Source: Synechococcales cyanobacterium C42_A2020_086 (GTDB lineage Bacteria > Cyanobacteriota > Cyanobacteriia > Elainellales > Elainellaceae). From it: 64,000 nt of DNA. Positions within the stretch are counted from its first letter, which is position 1; each line of letters opens with the position of its first letter. The stretch covers positions 1 through 64,000 of the forward strand of contig JACYLU010000020.1 of assembly GCA_015272325.1 (NCBI GenBank), in the 5' to 3' direction. The notes beneath the pieces were generated by a model. The model was not told the origin of the DNA and searched no databases. It worked only from the letters and a program-made list of their open reading frames with translations. The translations under genes were made by a program, and so were the position numbers. Of this stretch, positions 43,349 to 53,024 are shown piece by piece.

Positions 43349-45106
43349 TTATGGGGTAATTTTAGTGGCAGGGGGGCGTGAGATAGACCAGGTGAGGAGT
43401 CCACCCACAATGGCTAGAAGCGATAGCCCCAGGAATACTGCTTTTAGTCCAAATAGCGTTTCTGCGACTCCTGCCAGAGCCAGCGGCAAACTCAGGGCAA
43501 TGTTGATGGCGTTATTTTGCAGCCCGAACACCTTGCCACGCATCTCGGCTGGGGTTTCCTCCTGAATGGCGGTCTGCATGGGCACTCCGGCAATGGCAGC
43601 ACAGGCTCCCAGCAACACCAGTAAGAGCAGGGTGGGAAACAGATGGTGGGTAAAGCAAGAAATGGCTGCCAGTGCTGAAGCGATCCCGATTGAGCCATAG
43701 AGACTAAGCTGGGCCCGAGAAAATCGCTGTCCGAACTGCCCTACCAGAATCGAGCCAATAGCCATGCCAACGCCGCCTGCTGCCAGCAGGAAGCCAAATT
43801 GAGAGGCCTTAATTTCCGGCATGACCTCCGCCAAACGCACCGCCAGCACGGCTAAAGCTGCAAAGATTGAAAACAGAATGACCAGCGCTATCAGAGCCGC
43901 CCGCACGCGCCCATGTTGCCTCAAATAGCGAAGACCATCGCGAATATTTTTCCAGACATCTGGCAATTCTTCGTGGGCGTTCACCGTCTTCTCGTGGGTA
44001 CGCAGCAGCATCAACAGCAATCCCGCCACTGTGTAGCTACCGCCCACCAGCAGTTCCTTACCCATATCCAAACTGAAGTGGAATGATGTAGCAATAGGAG
44101 CCAACACCCGATCGGCTAGCGCTAGCAGCGGCTCACCCAACGCAAACCCGACAATCACCGATGCCATCATGGTCATCGTATACAGAGAATTGGCAGACAG
44201 CAAATGCCGCCGCTCCACAATCAGCGGAATCACTGCCTGTTCGGCAGGAGCAAAGAACTGGGTCAGAGTAGACACTAGGAACGTCATCCCCAGCAGCACC
44301 AGAAAGCCGATCGGTAAACCTGCCCACGCCGACCAATCATGGGTGAGCCACAGCAAAATCGGCAGCGCCAGCACCAGCCCCCCCCGCAGCAGATTCGTTG
44401 AAACGAGCACCGCCCGCTTGTGCCAGTGATCGACAAACACCCCCGCGACTGAACCAAACAGAATCGCCGGGATCGTAAAGGCAATCATCAATGAAGAAAC
44501 CCAGCCGCTAATGCTCTGACCTTCCGTTTGGAAGCGGCTGGCAATCAACGCGATCATCAACACCAGGTAGACTTTATCAGCGAGCTGGGAGAAAACCTGC
44601 CCGCCCCACAGGGTCAGGAAATTGGTGTTGCGCAGCACCGGCAACAGGCCTCGCTCAGGCTGCTCATCCTCTGCGGTCGCTCCATTTTCAGAGGGTGGCA
44701 AGCTGCCATTGCCAGCGATCGCGTTTGATCCTGCCTCGGTTCTTGGGGGGTGAATGTCGTGATCGGCATCTGTGCCGTCTTTAGAAGGGGTGCGGGCAGC
44801 CAGCTTCATGGCCTCGTCTAGGGGAATGGCTTCGCTAGGATGAGGTTGATGCAGTTCTGCCGATTCGTCTGCCGATCGTTCTGCCACAAAGTCTTGGGGA
44901 GTTGCTTCTGGAGGGTTCACCGGCGAGCGTTCGGGTTCTATGCGGTCCACACGCAGCATCGAATGCCCTAACGTCTCCTGCGGTCCTCGGTAGCCGCCAT
45001 TCCAGATTCCTAGACGTTGTTGGGGTCCTTGACCCGTTGAACAGGTCAGAGGGCTGGGAGCCGTTCGGACGTCTAGCGTCGGGTTTGAGTTAAACGATCG
45101 CATCAT
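43349..45106 (-). CDS. MFS transporter with long disordered N-terminus
   Basis: 585 residues. The first ~150 are Pro/Ser/Glu-rich and probably unstructured; the MFS core starts at LLPVLRNTNFLTLWGGQVFSQLADKVY and has about 11-12 helices, with motif-A-like GSVAGVFVDHWHKR between helices 2 and 3. Such proteins in cyanobacteria are annotated as MFS exporters; substrate unknown. Its ATG overlaps the end of recO by 17 nt, so the genes are coupled. The true start may lie downstream (Met 49 also fits). Confidence 0.85.
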   Translation of the reverse strand: MMRSFNSNPTLDVRTAPSPLTCSTGQGPQQRLGIWNGGYRGPQETLGHSMLRVDRIEPERSPVNPPEATPQDFVAERSADESAELHQPHPSEAIPLDEAMKLAARTPSKDGTDADHDIHPPRTEAGSNAIAGNGSLPPSENGATAEDEQPERGLLPVLRNTNFLTLWGGQVFSQLADKVYLVLMIALIASRFQTEGQSISGWVSSLMIAFTIPAILFGSVAGVFVDHWHKRAVLVSTNLLRGGLVLALPILLWLTHDWSAWAGLPIGFLVLLGMTFLVSTLTQFFAPAEQAVIPLIVERRHLLSANSLYTMTMMASVIVGFALGEPLLALADRVLAPIATSFHFSLDMGKELLVGGSYTVAGLLLMLLRTHEKTVNAHEELPDVWKNIRDGLRYLRQHGRVRAALIALVILFSIFAALAVLAVRLAEVMPEIKASQFGFLLAAGGVGMAIGSILVGQFGQRFSRAQLSLYGSIGIASALAAISCFTHHLFPTLLLLVLLGACAAIAGVPMQTAIQEETPAEMRGKVFGLQNNAINIALSLPLALAGVAETLFGLKAVFLGLSLLAIVGGLLTWSISRPPATKITP

Positions 45107-46043
45107 GGCTTATGGCAACAGAAGGGGCATCGACAGCATTAAAGCAGACATCAATTAGACTGGCAGAGCGAATCGGGCGATCAAAATGATACTGAGCATA
45201 GTGACGCAGCACTCGTTCTAGCACCAACCAATGATGCCGATGTGCAGGCTGCAGCAACAATTCATCGGCTTGCAAAAAATCTTGAATCAGACGGGGTTGA
45301 GATAACTGTTGCAGCAAGCTCAGCTCTATGGCATCTAGCTGGATAAATAATTCAGGAGTTTTGGGGAGAAAGCGACCGGATACAGCCGCCTGAGCCTCTC
45401 GTTGCCAGTAGCTGCCCGCAGTATCTGCGGCTCGGTCAGGGGATGGGTGGGCAGCCGCTTCAACTCTCGCTTGCTCCATTGCCTCTAGCGTCACCGTGCC
45501 TCCTGCCGTGATGCTGAAGCCGATGCGCCAATCTGAGTGAGTAAAATCAGGCTGAATCGGCTCTTGGCTGAGGCAGCAGGACTGCACCTGCGGCGCGACA
45601 CCCGCCAACACTAGCAAATGGAAGGTGGCATGGGTTAGGCTGGGCAGCGTAGCCCCTGCGGGAAACTGCTCTAGGCGGCTGAGGTGTTCTCGCAGCAGAT
45701 GAAAAAGCTCGCTTTGGGGTTGGTCGCTGAGTGCCTGATAGAGGGCCAATTCTGCTAGGTATTGCCCAGCGGTTAGCTTCGCGAGATCCTGACTTAGCCC
45801 TGGGTAGGACTCGACACTTTCGGCTTGGATGATCTTGTCTAGACTCTTGCCCCGCGCCAGCAATAGCTGATTCACCACAAACAAACTACTGCGCCCTCCC
45901 AAGCTCGACTTATGCTTGCGGGATCCGGGTGCGACAACTCGCAGCAAGCCAAACTCTTCGGTTAAAACAGTCAGCAGGCGATCCGACTCCCCCAATGGGG
46001 AACTTTTGAGATTGATACCAATCGCCTTGTAGGTTCCACTCAT
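45090..46043 (-). CDS. recO: DNA repair protein RecO
   Basis: Acts with RecR to load RecA on SSB-coated DNA in gap repair. The 317-residue protein starts YKAIGINLKSSPLGESDRLLTVLTEEFG, the N-terminal OB fold, with VAPGSRKHKSSLGG; the rest is the helical RecO_C domain, which here lacks an obvious four-Cys zinc site, with only scattered Cys (VQSCCLSQEP). It is longer than typical RecO (about 240-260), as in other cyanobacteria. deoC lies 211 bp upstream; the MFS gene overlaps its 3' end. Confidence 0.92.
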   Translation of the reverse strand: MSGTYKAIGINLKSSPLGESDRLLTVLTEEFGLLRVVAPGSRKHKSSLGGRSSLFVVNQLLLARGKSLDKIIQAESVESYPGLSQDLAKLTAGQYLAELALYQALSDQPQSELFHLLREHLSRLEQFPAGATLPSLTHATFHLLVLAGVAPQVQSCCLSQEPIQPDFTHSDWRIGFSITAGGTVTLEAMEQARVEAAAHPSPDRAADTAGSYWQREAQAAVSGRFLPKTPELFIQLDAIELSLLQQLSQPRLIQDFLQADELLLQPAHRHHWLVLERVLRHYAQYHFDRPIRSASLIDVCFNAVDAPSVAISHDAIV

Positions 46044-46254
46044 AAACGAGGCTTGTTGATCATGGGTTTGGTGCTCAGCCGCAAGCAGCTAAAGGGTATG
46101 AGGCCGCAGTCTGGGCAGCTAGGGCAGCAGGGGGTCGCGATCGCGTTCATCTTTAAATTCAGGGGATCCAGGATCAGCAGATTCGCTGCTGCGATACCGA
46201 TTGCAATGGAATGACATCCTGCAGCACTCGATGCCCTCCTGAATGTTGACTGCT

Positions 46255-46947
46255 TTATTTGCTTCCCGTTTGCTTCTCTTTTTCCAGAGTATCGCGTTGG
46301 CGCACCAGATCGGGCCCGCGAGAGGTGCCTAGGCGAGTCGCTCCTGCCAGAATCAGCTTGATGGCTTGTTCTGCCGTGCGAATCCCTCCCGAGGCTTTGA
46401 TTTGCACTCGGTCTTTGGTCACCGCTTTCAGCAGGCGGATATCTGCAACCGTTGCTCCACCGTACCAGCCGGTATGAGTCTTTAAAAAAGCGGCTCCTGC
46501 ATCCATAGCTACCTCGGCGGCTAGCATTTTTTCCTCATCCGTCAGCAGATTCATTTCCAGAATTGCCTTAACGGGTTGGCCCAGCTCGCAGATTGCCGCC
46601 AGTTCTCGATATATCTCGTTGGTTTTGCCCTGCTTCAGCCAGCCGAGATTGATCATGACGTCCAGTTCGCGAGCGCCGTTGTCAATTGCTTCTTCAGCCT
46701 CGTAGCGTTTGACAGCAGCAGTGGTAGCGCCCGACGGAAAGCCAATGACGGTGCAAACCACGGGTCGTTTCTTGTGCAGCAACTCGACCGCTAGCCTCAC
46801 ATAGCTGGGAAACACACAGACCGTAGGAAAACCAAACCGATCCGCTTCGGTGCACCAGCGAGCGACCTGTTCAGAGGTTGCCGTCGGGTCGAGCAGCGCA
46901 TGATCGATAAATTCTGCTAAATCGATTTCGGCATCCAGCTGACTCAT
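46255..46947 (-). CDS. deoC: deoxyribose-phosphate aldolase
   Basis: Cleaves 2-deoxyribose-5-phosphate to acetaldehyde and glyceraldehyde-3-phosphate in nucleoside catabolism. [27 protein letters not shown], the Lys of [13 protein letters not shown] and the Schiff-base region [11 protein letters not shown] are all present. Start ATG 46947 ([10 protein letters not shown]), with GGGAG 8 nt upstream, gives 230 residues, the family norm; the open frame runs 38 codons further upstream without family match. First gene of the minus-strand run to recO. Confidence 0.93.
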   Translation of the reverse strand: MSQLDAEIDLAEFIDHALLDPTATSEQVARWCTEADRFGFPTVCVFPSYVRLAVELLHKKRPVVCTVIGFPSGATTAAVKRYEAEEAIDNGARELDVMINLGWLKQGKTNEIYRELAAICELGQPVKAILEMNLLTDEEKMLAAEVAMDAGAAFLKTHTGWYGGATVADIRLLKAVTKDRVQIKASGGIRTAEQAIKLILAGATRLGTSRGPDLVRQRDTLEKEKQTGSK

Positions 46948-47215
46948 GCGTTTGCTCCCGACCGCTCTGTTAACACTTGTATCAGAAACTTGTATCAGAA
47001 GCGGCAGGCGCTGCTGAATTCTCGTGGCACGATAGAGGAAATGGGAGCTGTCGGTAACCATCTCTAACCATCCCAGTTGGCGGCTGCGCTATCGTGAGAC
47101 TAGACGCTGCGTCCTGTAGCGGCACGATGGCAGCTTTCGTACTTTTTATAAATTTTTATAAATCCTTTAGCGTCGTTTCTGTGTCGTTGCTTCTCTGCTC
47201 TTTCTCGAGGTTTGT

Positions 47216-47416
47216 ATGGCTTCTGTTTCTTCACTCAACAGCCCATTTTCAGAAGAGATGACTTGGGAGAGCCTGCAGCAGGCAATTGCGGCCAGCTCAG
47301 GTTTTCAGCGCTGGTTAGCAGAGCGGGCAATAACTAATGCTCAGATGCGGTCCCTCAGTCAAGAGCAGCTGGTTAGCCGCTACCTGCGGGAAACCTTGGA
47401 AACCTTGGCCTACTAG
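47216..47416 (+). CDS. small conserved-type protein of unknown function
   Basis: 66 residues: a Ser-rich start, then a helical part (MTWESLQQAIAASSGFQRW, LRETLETLAY at the end). The even amino-acid mix and good spacing (GAGG about 5 nt before ATG 47216) suggest a real gene. I recall similar short cyanobacterial proteins, but no function. It stands alone between deoC and the 47710 gene. The following 293 bp to 47709 show no gene. Confidence 0.65.
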   Translation: MASVSSLNSPFSEEMTWESLQQAIAASSGFQRWLAERAITNAQMRSLSQEQLVSRYLRETLETLAY

Positions 47417-47709
47417 CTGGCTCTATTTGGTTGTCGTGTATTTTAAGAGTTTTGTGATGCAGTCTGTCATCAGGTGTCTAGTTCACTCACGAACGCGGCA
47501 CAGACGACCTGTCTTCAATGGTCTGAGAATGGTCTGAGGCTTGGCTGATGGGTTGGCAGAGGCTAGACTTACTGTCTGGACAACCCTTGCGCTTGATGAA
47601 TGTTGAGATATCCCCCGCATCGACCTGTAGCTATCAACCTGCAAGCACCAACCTGCAACCAAGACCTCAGGCAACCCTCGAGAAGATAGAGCAGGTCTAG
47701 AATAAAAAT

Positions 47710-48294
47710 CTAGAACAGATTCAAATCGCGTAAGATTTCGTTGAATCGCCCTTCTAGTAAACCATCCACTCGACTATGCAACGCTTCTAATTGGCGATAG
47801 GTAGACATGAGGCGGTTGCCATTCACATGTATTTCCCGAGTGGGGTAGTTTTGCAGCACCTCAATCAGGTTAATCCGGTCGTCCTCCTCGGCTGATCGCA
47901 GCAGTGCTGCCCGCAGGGAGGCTCGGTCCGTTTCTCGCGAGCGGGTGTGAACAAACTGACTGATCTCATCCAGGAAGAGATTGCTGGCAGGATTAGCGAG
48001 GATTCGATCCAGAGTGCGAGCGCTAATCTGCACATCTTGCGTTAAAATCTGCCGCACTTGCTCAGGATCTTGATTGGACCACCTCAAATAGCGGCGCAAC
48101 TGACGGGTCGTTTCTCCGGTTTCAGCAAAATGAGCCAAGTCTTCGACCGGCAGCGTCGCGCGAAAGATACGGTATCGCAATACAATCGATTCGGCGGCAA
48201 TTGCAGCAGGCTGGCACCCCAGCCACAGCGCTATGCCTAACCCAACAACTAGATAGCGGGCTTGCAGCCCCTTTGCTTGGCGATTCCACCCCAT
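47710..48294 (-). CDS. exported alpha/beta-hydrolase-associated (DUF1400) protein
   Basis: 194 residues with a signal peptide to about residue 34 (YLVVGLGIALWLGCQPAAIAA). After it, SIVLRYRIFRATLPVEDLAHFAETGETT begins the DUF1400 domain, which in cyanobacteria precedes alpha/beta hydrolases. Here only this domain is present, with helices to the end (LLEGRFNEILRDLNLF). No catalytic Ser motif is seen, so the gene encodes the accessory part alone. Isolated, between the small ORF and mtnP. Confidence 0.78.
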   Translation of the reverse strand: MGWNRQAKGLQARYLVVGLGIALWLGCQPAAIAAESIVLRYRIFRATLPVEDLAHFAETGETTRQLRRYLRWSNQDPEQVRQILTQDVQISARTLDRILANPASNLFLDEISQFVHTRSRETDRASLRAALLRSAEEDDRINLIEVLQNYPTREIHVNGNRLMSTYRQLEALHSRVDGLLEGRFNEILRDLNLF

Positions 48295-48401
48295 TGCGCT
48301 CTCCCGGTCTAACTGTTCGACCCTCTTAGTTCGACTATCTCAGATAGTCCCTGCTTCGTCCGACGCCCTCGAGCAGGCAGAGTTCCCGCTGAACGCCGAT
48401 T

Positions 48402-49277
48402 CTAAAGGTACTTTTGCAGCAGCAGGCTTAGCCTGTCTTTGGTTGCCGCAGGGGCTTTATCGAGGGGCGTAATGATCGCGTATTTAAGGGCAGAATGAGC
48501 GTCGGAGGCAGGCGGATTTTCGCTGATGCGCCGCACGGTTTCCCGAATCACCTGCTGAGCATTGACCGCATTTTTAGTTAAGTTCTGGATCACCATCTCG
48601 ACGGTGACGCTGTCGTGATCGGGGTGCCAGCAGTCGTAGTCAGTGACCAAGGCGAGAGTGGCATAGGCAATCTCTGCCTCACGAGCCAGCTTGGCCTCCG
48701 GCAAATTCGTCATGCCGATCACCGTCGCGCCCCAGCTCCGGTAGAGGTTGGACTCGGCTTTGGTCGAGAACGCTGGTCCTTCCATGCAAACATAGGTGCC
48801 GCCTCGATGTAGCGTTACGTCGGATAGGTTGAGACTGGCAATGGCGTCGGCCAGGATCCCAGCCAACTGCGGACAAACCGGGTCACCAAAGGCAATATGC
48901 GCCACTAGCCCTTCGCCAAAAAAGGTGGAAACACGATTTTTGGTGCGGTCAATAAACTGATCAGGGACGACCATATCCAGCGGCTTGGCTTCTGCCTTCA
49001 GCGATCCCACCGCCGATGCCGAAATCAAATACTCCACACCTAGCGATTTCATGGCGTAGATATTCGCTCGAAACGGCAGCTCCGATGGCATCAAAGTGTG
49101 GTTGCGACCATGCCGCGCCAGAAAGGCCACACGGGTACCATCCAGCGTTCCCAGGATCAGGGCATCCGAGGGAGCACCAAAGGGCGTATCGATTTGCACT
49201 TCCTCGACGTCCTTCAGGGCTTCCATTTTATAAAGACCGCTGCCGCCAATAATGCCGATCTTGACCTGCTCCATCAC
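48402..49277 (-). CDS. mtnP: S-methyl-5'-thioadenosine phosphorylase
   Basis: Cleaves methylthioadenosine, a by-product of polyamine synthesis, to adenine and methylthioribose-1-phosphate. It starts [39 protein letters not shown] and [22 protein letters not shown], and the Asp in VTDYDCW, are typical. Length 291 is normal for the trimeric MTAP type. It fits functionally with speA (polyamine synthesis) elsewhere in the window, though not as an operon. Confidence 0.95.
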   Translation of the reverse strand: MMEQVKIGIIGGSGLYKMEALKDVEEVQIDTPFGAPSDALILGTLDGTRVAFLARHGRNHTLMPSELPFRANIYAMKSLGVEYLISASAVGSLKAEAKPLDMVVPDQFIDRTKNRVSTFFGEGLVAHIAFGDPVCPQLAGILADAIASLNLSDVTLHRGGTYVCMEGPAFSTKAESNLYRSWGATVIGMTNLPEAKLAREAEIAYATLALVTDYDCWHPDHDSVTVEMVIQNLTKNAVNAQQVIRETVRRISENPPASDAHSALKYAIITPLDKAPAATKDRLSLLLQKYL

Positions 49278-49331
49278 CGCTACTTCCCTTGTGACACCGC
49301 AAGCTATTCTATCGAAAAGCGGCGAGGAGAC

Positions 49332-50165
49332 CTAGTCACGTTCCCACTGCAGCAGCCAGAATCCCGTATAGGTCCTGCCAGAATCGTCCGGCTGGATCAG
49401 CAAAAAGTGCAGCCCCTTGGCGGCGGCTTGGCGGTCACGGAAGCTGCGGGCGGCATTGATGACCTCTGGATCGGTGAAGGTCGTCAGCACCCAGCGTTCT
49501 ACTAAGCCTGCCTCTAGAATCAAGCCATCGGGATCGCCGGGAATATAGGTCAACGCTACGGGGCGAGATCGCTGCATCCAGCGTGCTAGAGCCATTGCCT
49601 GCCGCCCGCCATCGATCACCACGCCCGGAATTGAAATCGTTGAGGGGAGCTGTAGATTCACCGGCAGCAATTCCTCGGGTAGTTCTCGAATGGGGATTGG
49701 GCGGTTCTGAATAGCGGGCAGCAGATCCAGGGCTGCAATAGTAGCAAACCGCCACTGGTCGCCCCAGAGGGACTCGGGCAGCGGCACGGGGGGTGGCGAG
49801 TCGAGCTGTAGGGGGTCGTAGGGCGGATTGCTGGGTGGATACTGGGTTGCCTGCTGGCGCAAGAGCTGCTTCAGGGCGGGAGTGCGACGAGTTGGCTCCA
49901 CGGCAATTCCCAGCGGCTGGCAGGCAGCTTGCAGCAAACTCACCGACTGCGGGCGAAACACCTGAATTCGCTGGGGCGTCCCCCCCGCACGTTCGGCTAG
50001 TTGCTTGAGCTGATTGGTCAACCAGGCGGCATTGGCATCGGTTTGGGGACATAGAGCCGAAGCACTGAAGCCAGTGGTCGGATTACACACCAGCAACTCC
50101 CACAGAGCATTGCCAGCCGCATCTTGCAACGGACGACGGTAGAAATCAGCCTGCCAGATCGTCAT
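49332..50165 (-). CDS. Tab2/Atab2-like RNA-binding protein
   Basis: 277 residues. TIWQADFYRRPLQDAAGNALWELLVCN at the N-terminus and GLVERWVLTTFTDPEVINAA near the C-terminus are hallmarks of Tab2/Atab2 (DUF1092). In Chlamydomonas Tab2 is needed for translation of psaB; the cyanobacterial role is inferred to involve photosystem I expression. ATG 50165 (MTIWQADF) is preferred over the start 6 codons upstream. Three 12-bp direct repeats begin 19 nt upstream of the start. Confidence 0.87.
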   Translation of the reverse strand: MTIWQADFYRRPLQDAAGNALWELLVCNPTTGFSASALCPQTDANAAWLTNQLKQLAERAGGTPQRIQVFRPQSVSLLQAACQPLGIAVEPTRRTPALKQLLRQQATQYPPSNPPYDPLQLDSPPPVPLPESLWGDQWRFATIAALDLLPAIQNRPIPIRELPEELLPVNLQLPSTISIPGVVIDGGRQAMALARWMQRSRPVALTYIPGDPDGLILEAGLVERWVLTTFTDPEVINAARSFRDRQAAAKGLHFLLIQPDDSGRTYTGFWLLQWERD

Positions 50166-50183
50166 AGAGTCGCCATAGAGCAC

Positions 50184-50219
50184 AGTTCACAAAAAAGTTC
50201 GCAAAGAAGTTCACAAAGG
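50184..50219. promoter_or_regulatory. three 12-bp direct repeats upstream of tab2-like gene
   Basis: AGTTCACAAAAA, AGTTCGCAAAGA and AGTTCACAAAGG stand head to tail at 50184-50195, 50196-50207 and 50208-50219. The core AGTTCNCAAA has one variable base. They start 19 nt upstream of the tab2 ATG, so they would sit at or before the promoter. Confidence 0.6.
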
Positions 50220-50662
50220 GCTGGTTGCATTTTCTCCAGAGGGCTGTCGCTTTGCAAGGGTTTGATGACTTTTGCCCAACCATTTTTGGCGAGAGAAGTT
50301 TGCTAGCGTAATAAGATAGGAAGTTGGCTTGCCGATCGGGATTGAGCCATCCCGTTGGCGACGGAATGACTATTGCTTAAGTGGCTGAGCCGATCAGGAT
50401 AACGCCAGACGACAATTGCAGCTCCCTAGTTTTTATCTAGTCCACTTGCTGATGGACTGCCGACTCCGGTTCAGGACTCGGATGCGTAGGGGTTGAACAG
50501 ATGCGATAACTGAGTCTGTATTGCCCCCGTGCTGTTTTTACCGTCCTCCTGCGGAGATCCCGCCTTTGATGCGCGGCACAACCCACAGTTTTCTCGTTTT
50601 GTTTTCTTGTTGGTATCTGCCAACATCATCGGTTGATTCAGGTTTCTTTTCAGGTCTACTTT
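50220..50662. other. intergenic, leader of argZ; one hairpin seen
   Basis: No gene. CGGGAT-TGAGCC-ATCCCG forms a 6-bp hairpin at 50337-50354. No NtcA box (GTAN8TAC) or glutamine-riboswitch motif was found, although nitrogen control of argZ would be expected. Promoter not located. Confidence 0.35.
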
Positions 50663-52786
50663 ATGAGTAACTCTGCCATTCGTTTTCTCATGTGTCCACC
50701 GCGTCACTACGACGTGGATTATGTGATTAACCCCTGGATGGAGGGGAACGTCCACAAATCCTCCCGCGATCGCGCTGTGGAGCAATGGGAAAAGCTATAT
50801 CGCGTCTTGAAAGAGTACGCCGTTGTGGATTTGATTGAGCCGCAGATCGGCGTGCCCGACATGGTGTTTACCGCCAATGCTGGACTCGTGCTGGAAAATA
50901 CTGCTGTGCTCAGCCGGTTCTATCACAAAGAGCGACAGGGCGAAGAGCCGTTTTTCCAGCAATGGTTTGAAGACAACGGGTTCACAGTGCACACTCTGCC
51001 CAAGGATCTGCCCTTTGAAGGCGCGGGCGATGCCCTGCTGGATCGGGAAGGACGCTGGCTGTGGGCGGGTTATGGCTTCCGTTCGGAGTTGGATTCCCAT
51101 CCCTATCTAGCCAAATGGCTCGATATCGAAGTGCTGTCACTGCGGTTGATGGACGAGCGCTTCTATCATCTCGATACCTGTTTCTGCCCCCTCAGCGATG
51201 GCTATTTGCTGTATTACCCGCCCGCCTTTGACTCCTACTCCAACCGCCTGATCGAGATGCGGGTCCCGGAAGCCAAGCGGATTGTGGTGGAGGAGCCAGA
51301 TGCGGTCAACTTCGCCTGCAATGCCGTCAACGTCGATCGTACGATCATCCTGAATCAAGCCAGCGACGAGCTGAAGCAACGCCTCACCGCCATTGGTTTT
51401 CAGGTGATCGAGACGCCGCTGACCGAGTTTCTGAAAGCTGGCGGAGCTGCCAAGTGCCTGACGCTGCGAGTCACCGAGTCGCTGATTCCGCTGCACCATG
51501 CGGCTGCCACAATCGAGAGTCGCGTCTTGGTTCTGGAAGGGCATCTGCTCGATTCCGGGCTAATGAATCGGGCACTAGACCTGATTAGCGAAGGCGGCGG
51601 CAGCTTCCAAGTGCTGAACTTCCACCTAGGCGAGCAAAAGCAGAGCACCTCAACGGCCGAAATTCGCGTGAGTGCTCCCTCCCACGATGTGATGGAAAAA
51701 ATCGTGTCGCAGCTGATCGATCTAGGAGCGGTGCCGCGGCCGCAGGAAGTTTGCGATAACCCGCTGGAGGTCGTCACCCAAGATGGCGTGGCTCCCGATG
51801 ATTTCTACGTCACGACGATTTACCCCACAGAGGTACGGGTGAACTGCGAGTGGGTGCGGGTGCAGAATCAGCGCATGGACGGCGCGATCGTCGTGTCTCA
51901 AACTCCGGAAGGCGTAGTCGCAGAATGCAAACTGCTGCGGGATCTGCGTCAGGGCGACCGGGTGATCGTCGGTGTTGAAGGTATTCGCACTGTGCGCGAC
52001 ACGGCCTCGCGAGAGCAGCGCACCAGTAACGACAAGGAATTCGGTTTCATGGGATCGGGTGTGTCGAGCGAACGACGTGTAGAGCTAGTGGTGGAGCAAA
52101 TTGCCTGGGAGCTGCGCCAAATCCGTGATCGGGGCGGCAAGGTGGTGGTGGTCGCTGGTCCGGTCGTGATCCACACTGGCGGGGCCGAGCATCTGTCTCG
52201 CCTGATCCGCGAAGGTTATGTGCAGGCGTTGCTGGGCGGCAATGCGATTGCGGTGCATGATATCGAGCAGGCGTTGATGGGCACGTCGCTGGGAATGGAC
52301 ATGAAGCGCGGCGTTTCCGTGCGGGGTGGGCATCGGCACCATCTGAAGGCAATCAACACCATTCGCCGCTGCGGCAGCATTGCTCAGGCTGTGGAACAGG
52401 GCGTCCTCACCAGCGGCATTTTCTATGAGTGCGTTAAGAACAACGTGCCCTTCTCCCTGGCCGGCTCGATCCGCGATGACGGACCGCTGCCCGATACGCA
52501 GATGAATCTGATTGAGGCTCAGGCAGACTACGCTCGCCTGATTCGAGGAGCCGACATGATTCTGATGTTGTCCTCGATGCTGCACTCAATCGGCGTCGGC
52601 AATATGACTCCAGCAGGCGTCAAGATGGTTTGCGTCGATATCAACCCTGCCGTAGTTACCAAACTCAGCGATCGCGGCTCGGTGGAGTCGGTGGGCGTTG
52701 TCACGGATGTTGGCTTGTTCCTCAGCCTGCTAAATCAGCAGCTCAATAAGCTGACTAGCCCCTATCGTTTGACTCAAATGGTATAG
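50663..52786 (+). CDS. argZ: arginine dihydrolase/ornithine cyclodeaminase (ArgZ/AgrE type)
   Basis: The N-terminal ~280 residues are a guanidine-modifying-enzyme fold that hydrolyses arginine to ornithine, CO2 and two NH3. They start IRFLMCPPRHYDVDYVINPW and carry H169 (ERFYHLDT) and the nucleophile C265 (GGAAKCLTLR). Residues about 300-700 are the LOR/SDH-like half with an NAD-binding core (GGKVVVVAGPVVIHTGG), corresponding to the ornithine cyclodeaminase part of AgrE, which makes proline. At 707 residues it matches Synechocystis ArgZ and Anabaena AgrE. ATG 50663 is chosen because family members start just before the CPPRHY motif. It belongs to a nitrogen-recycling route. Confidence 0.93.
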   Translation: MSNSAIRFLMCPPRHYDVDYVINPWMEGNVHKSSRDRAVEQWEKLYRVLKEYAVVDLIEPQIGVPDMVFTANAGLVLENTAVLSRFYHKERQGEEPFFQQWFEDNGFTVHTLPKDLPFEGAGDALLDREGRWLWAGYGFRSELDSHPYLAKWLDIEVLSLRLMDERFYHLDTCFCPLSDGYLLYYPPAFDSYSNRLIEMRVPEAKRIVVEEPDAVNFACNAVNVDRTIILNQASDELKQRLTAIGFQVIETPLTEFLKAGGAAKCLTLRVTESLIPLHHAAATIESRVLVLEGHLLDSGLMNRALDLISEGGGSFQVLNFHLGEQKQSTSTAEIRVSAPSHDVMEKIVSQLIDLGAVPRPQEVCDNPLEVVTQDGVAPDDFYVTTIYPTEVRVNCEWVRVQNQRMDGAIVVSQTPEGVVAECKLLRDLRQGDRVIVGVEGIRTVRDTASREQRTSNDKEFGFMGSGVSSERRVELVVEQIAWELRQIRDRGGKVVVVAGPVVIHTGGAEHLSRLIREGYVQALLGGNAIAVHDIEQALMGTSLGMDMKRGVSVRGGHRHHLKAINTIRRCGSIAQAVEQGVLTSGIFYECVKNNVPFSLAGSIRDDGPLPDTQMNLIEAQADYARLIRGADMILMLSSMLHSIGVGNMTPAGVKMVCVDINPAVVTKLSDRGSVESVGVVTDVGLFLSLLNQQLNKLTSPYRLTQMV

Positions 52787-53024
52787 GGTATCCCACTGGC
52801 ACCCATGGTTTAGGTATGGTTTAGGAAAGAAGACCGTCCGCCGGTTCTGGACTATCTTTTCTGAACCACCTTTTCTGGACTATGGGTGCCTTGATAGGGG
52901 GGCAGGTGTGCCGGCAGACTGCTGTGCGACCAGTTCAGGCGATGGGGTATGAGTGACCTCCTTGGGTTGGGCTAACTGGCGCTATACCTTCAGGGCAGCC
53001 AAGAATCAAGAGAATCCAAAATCC

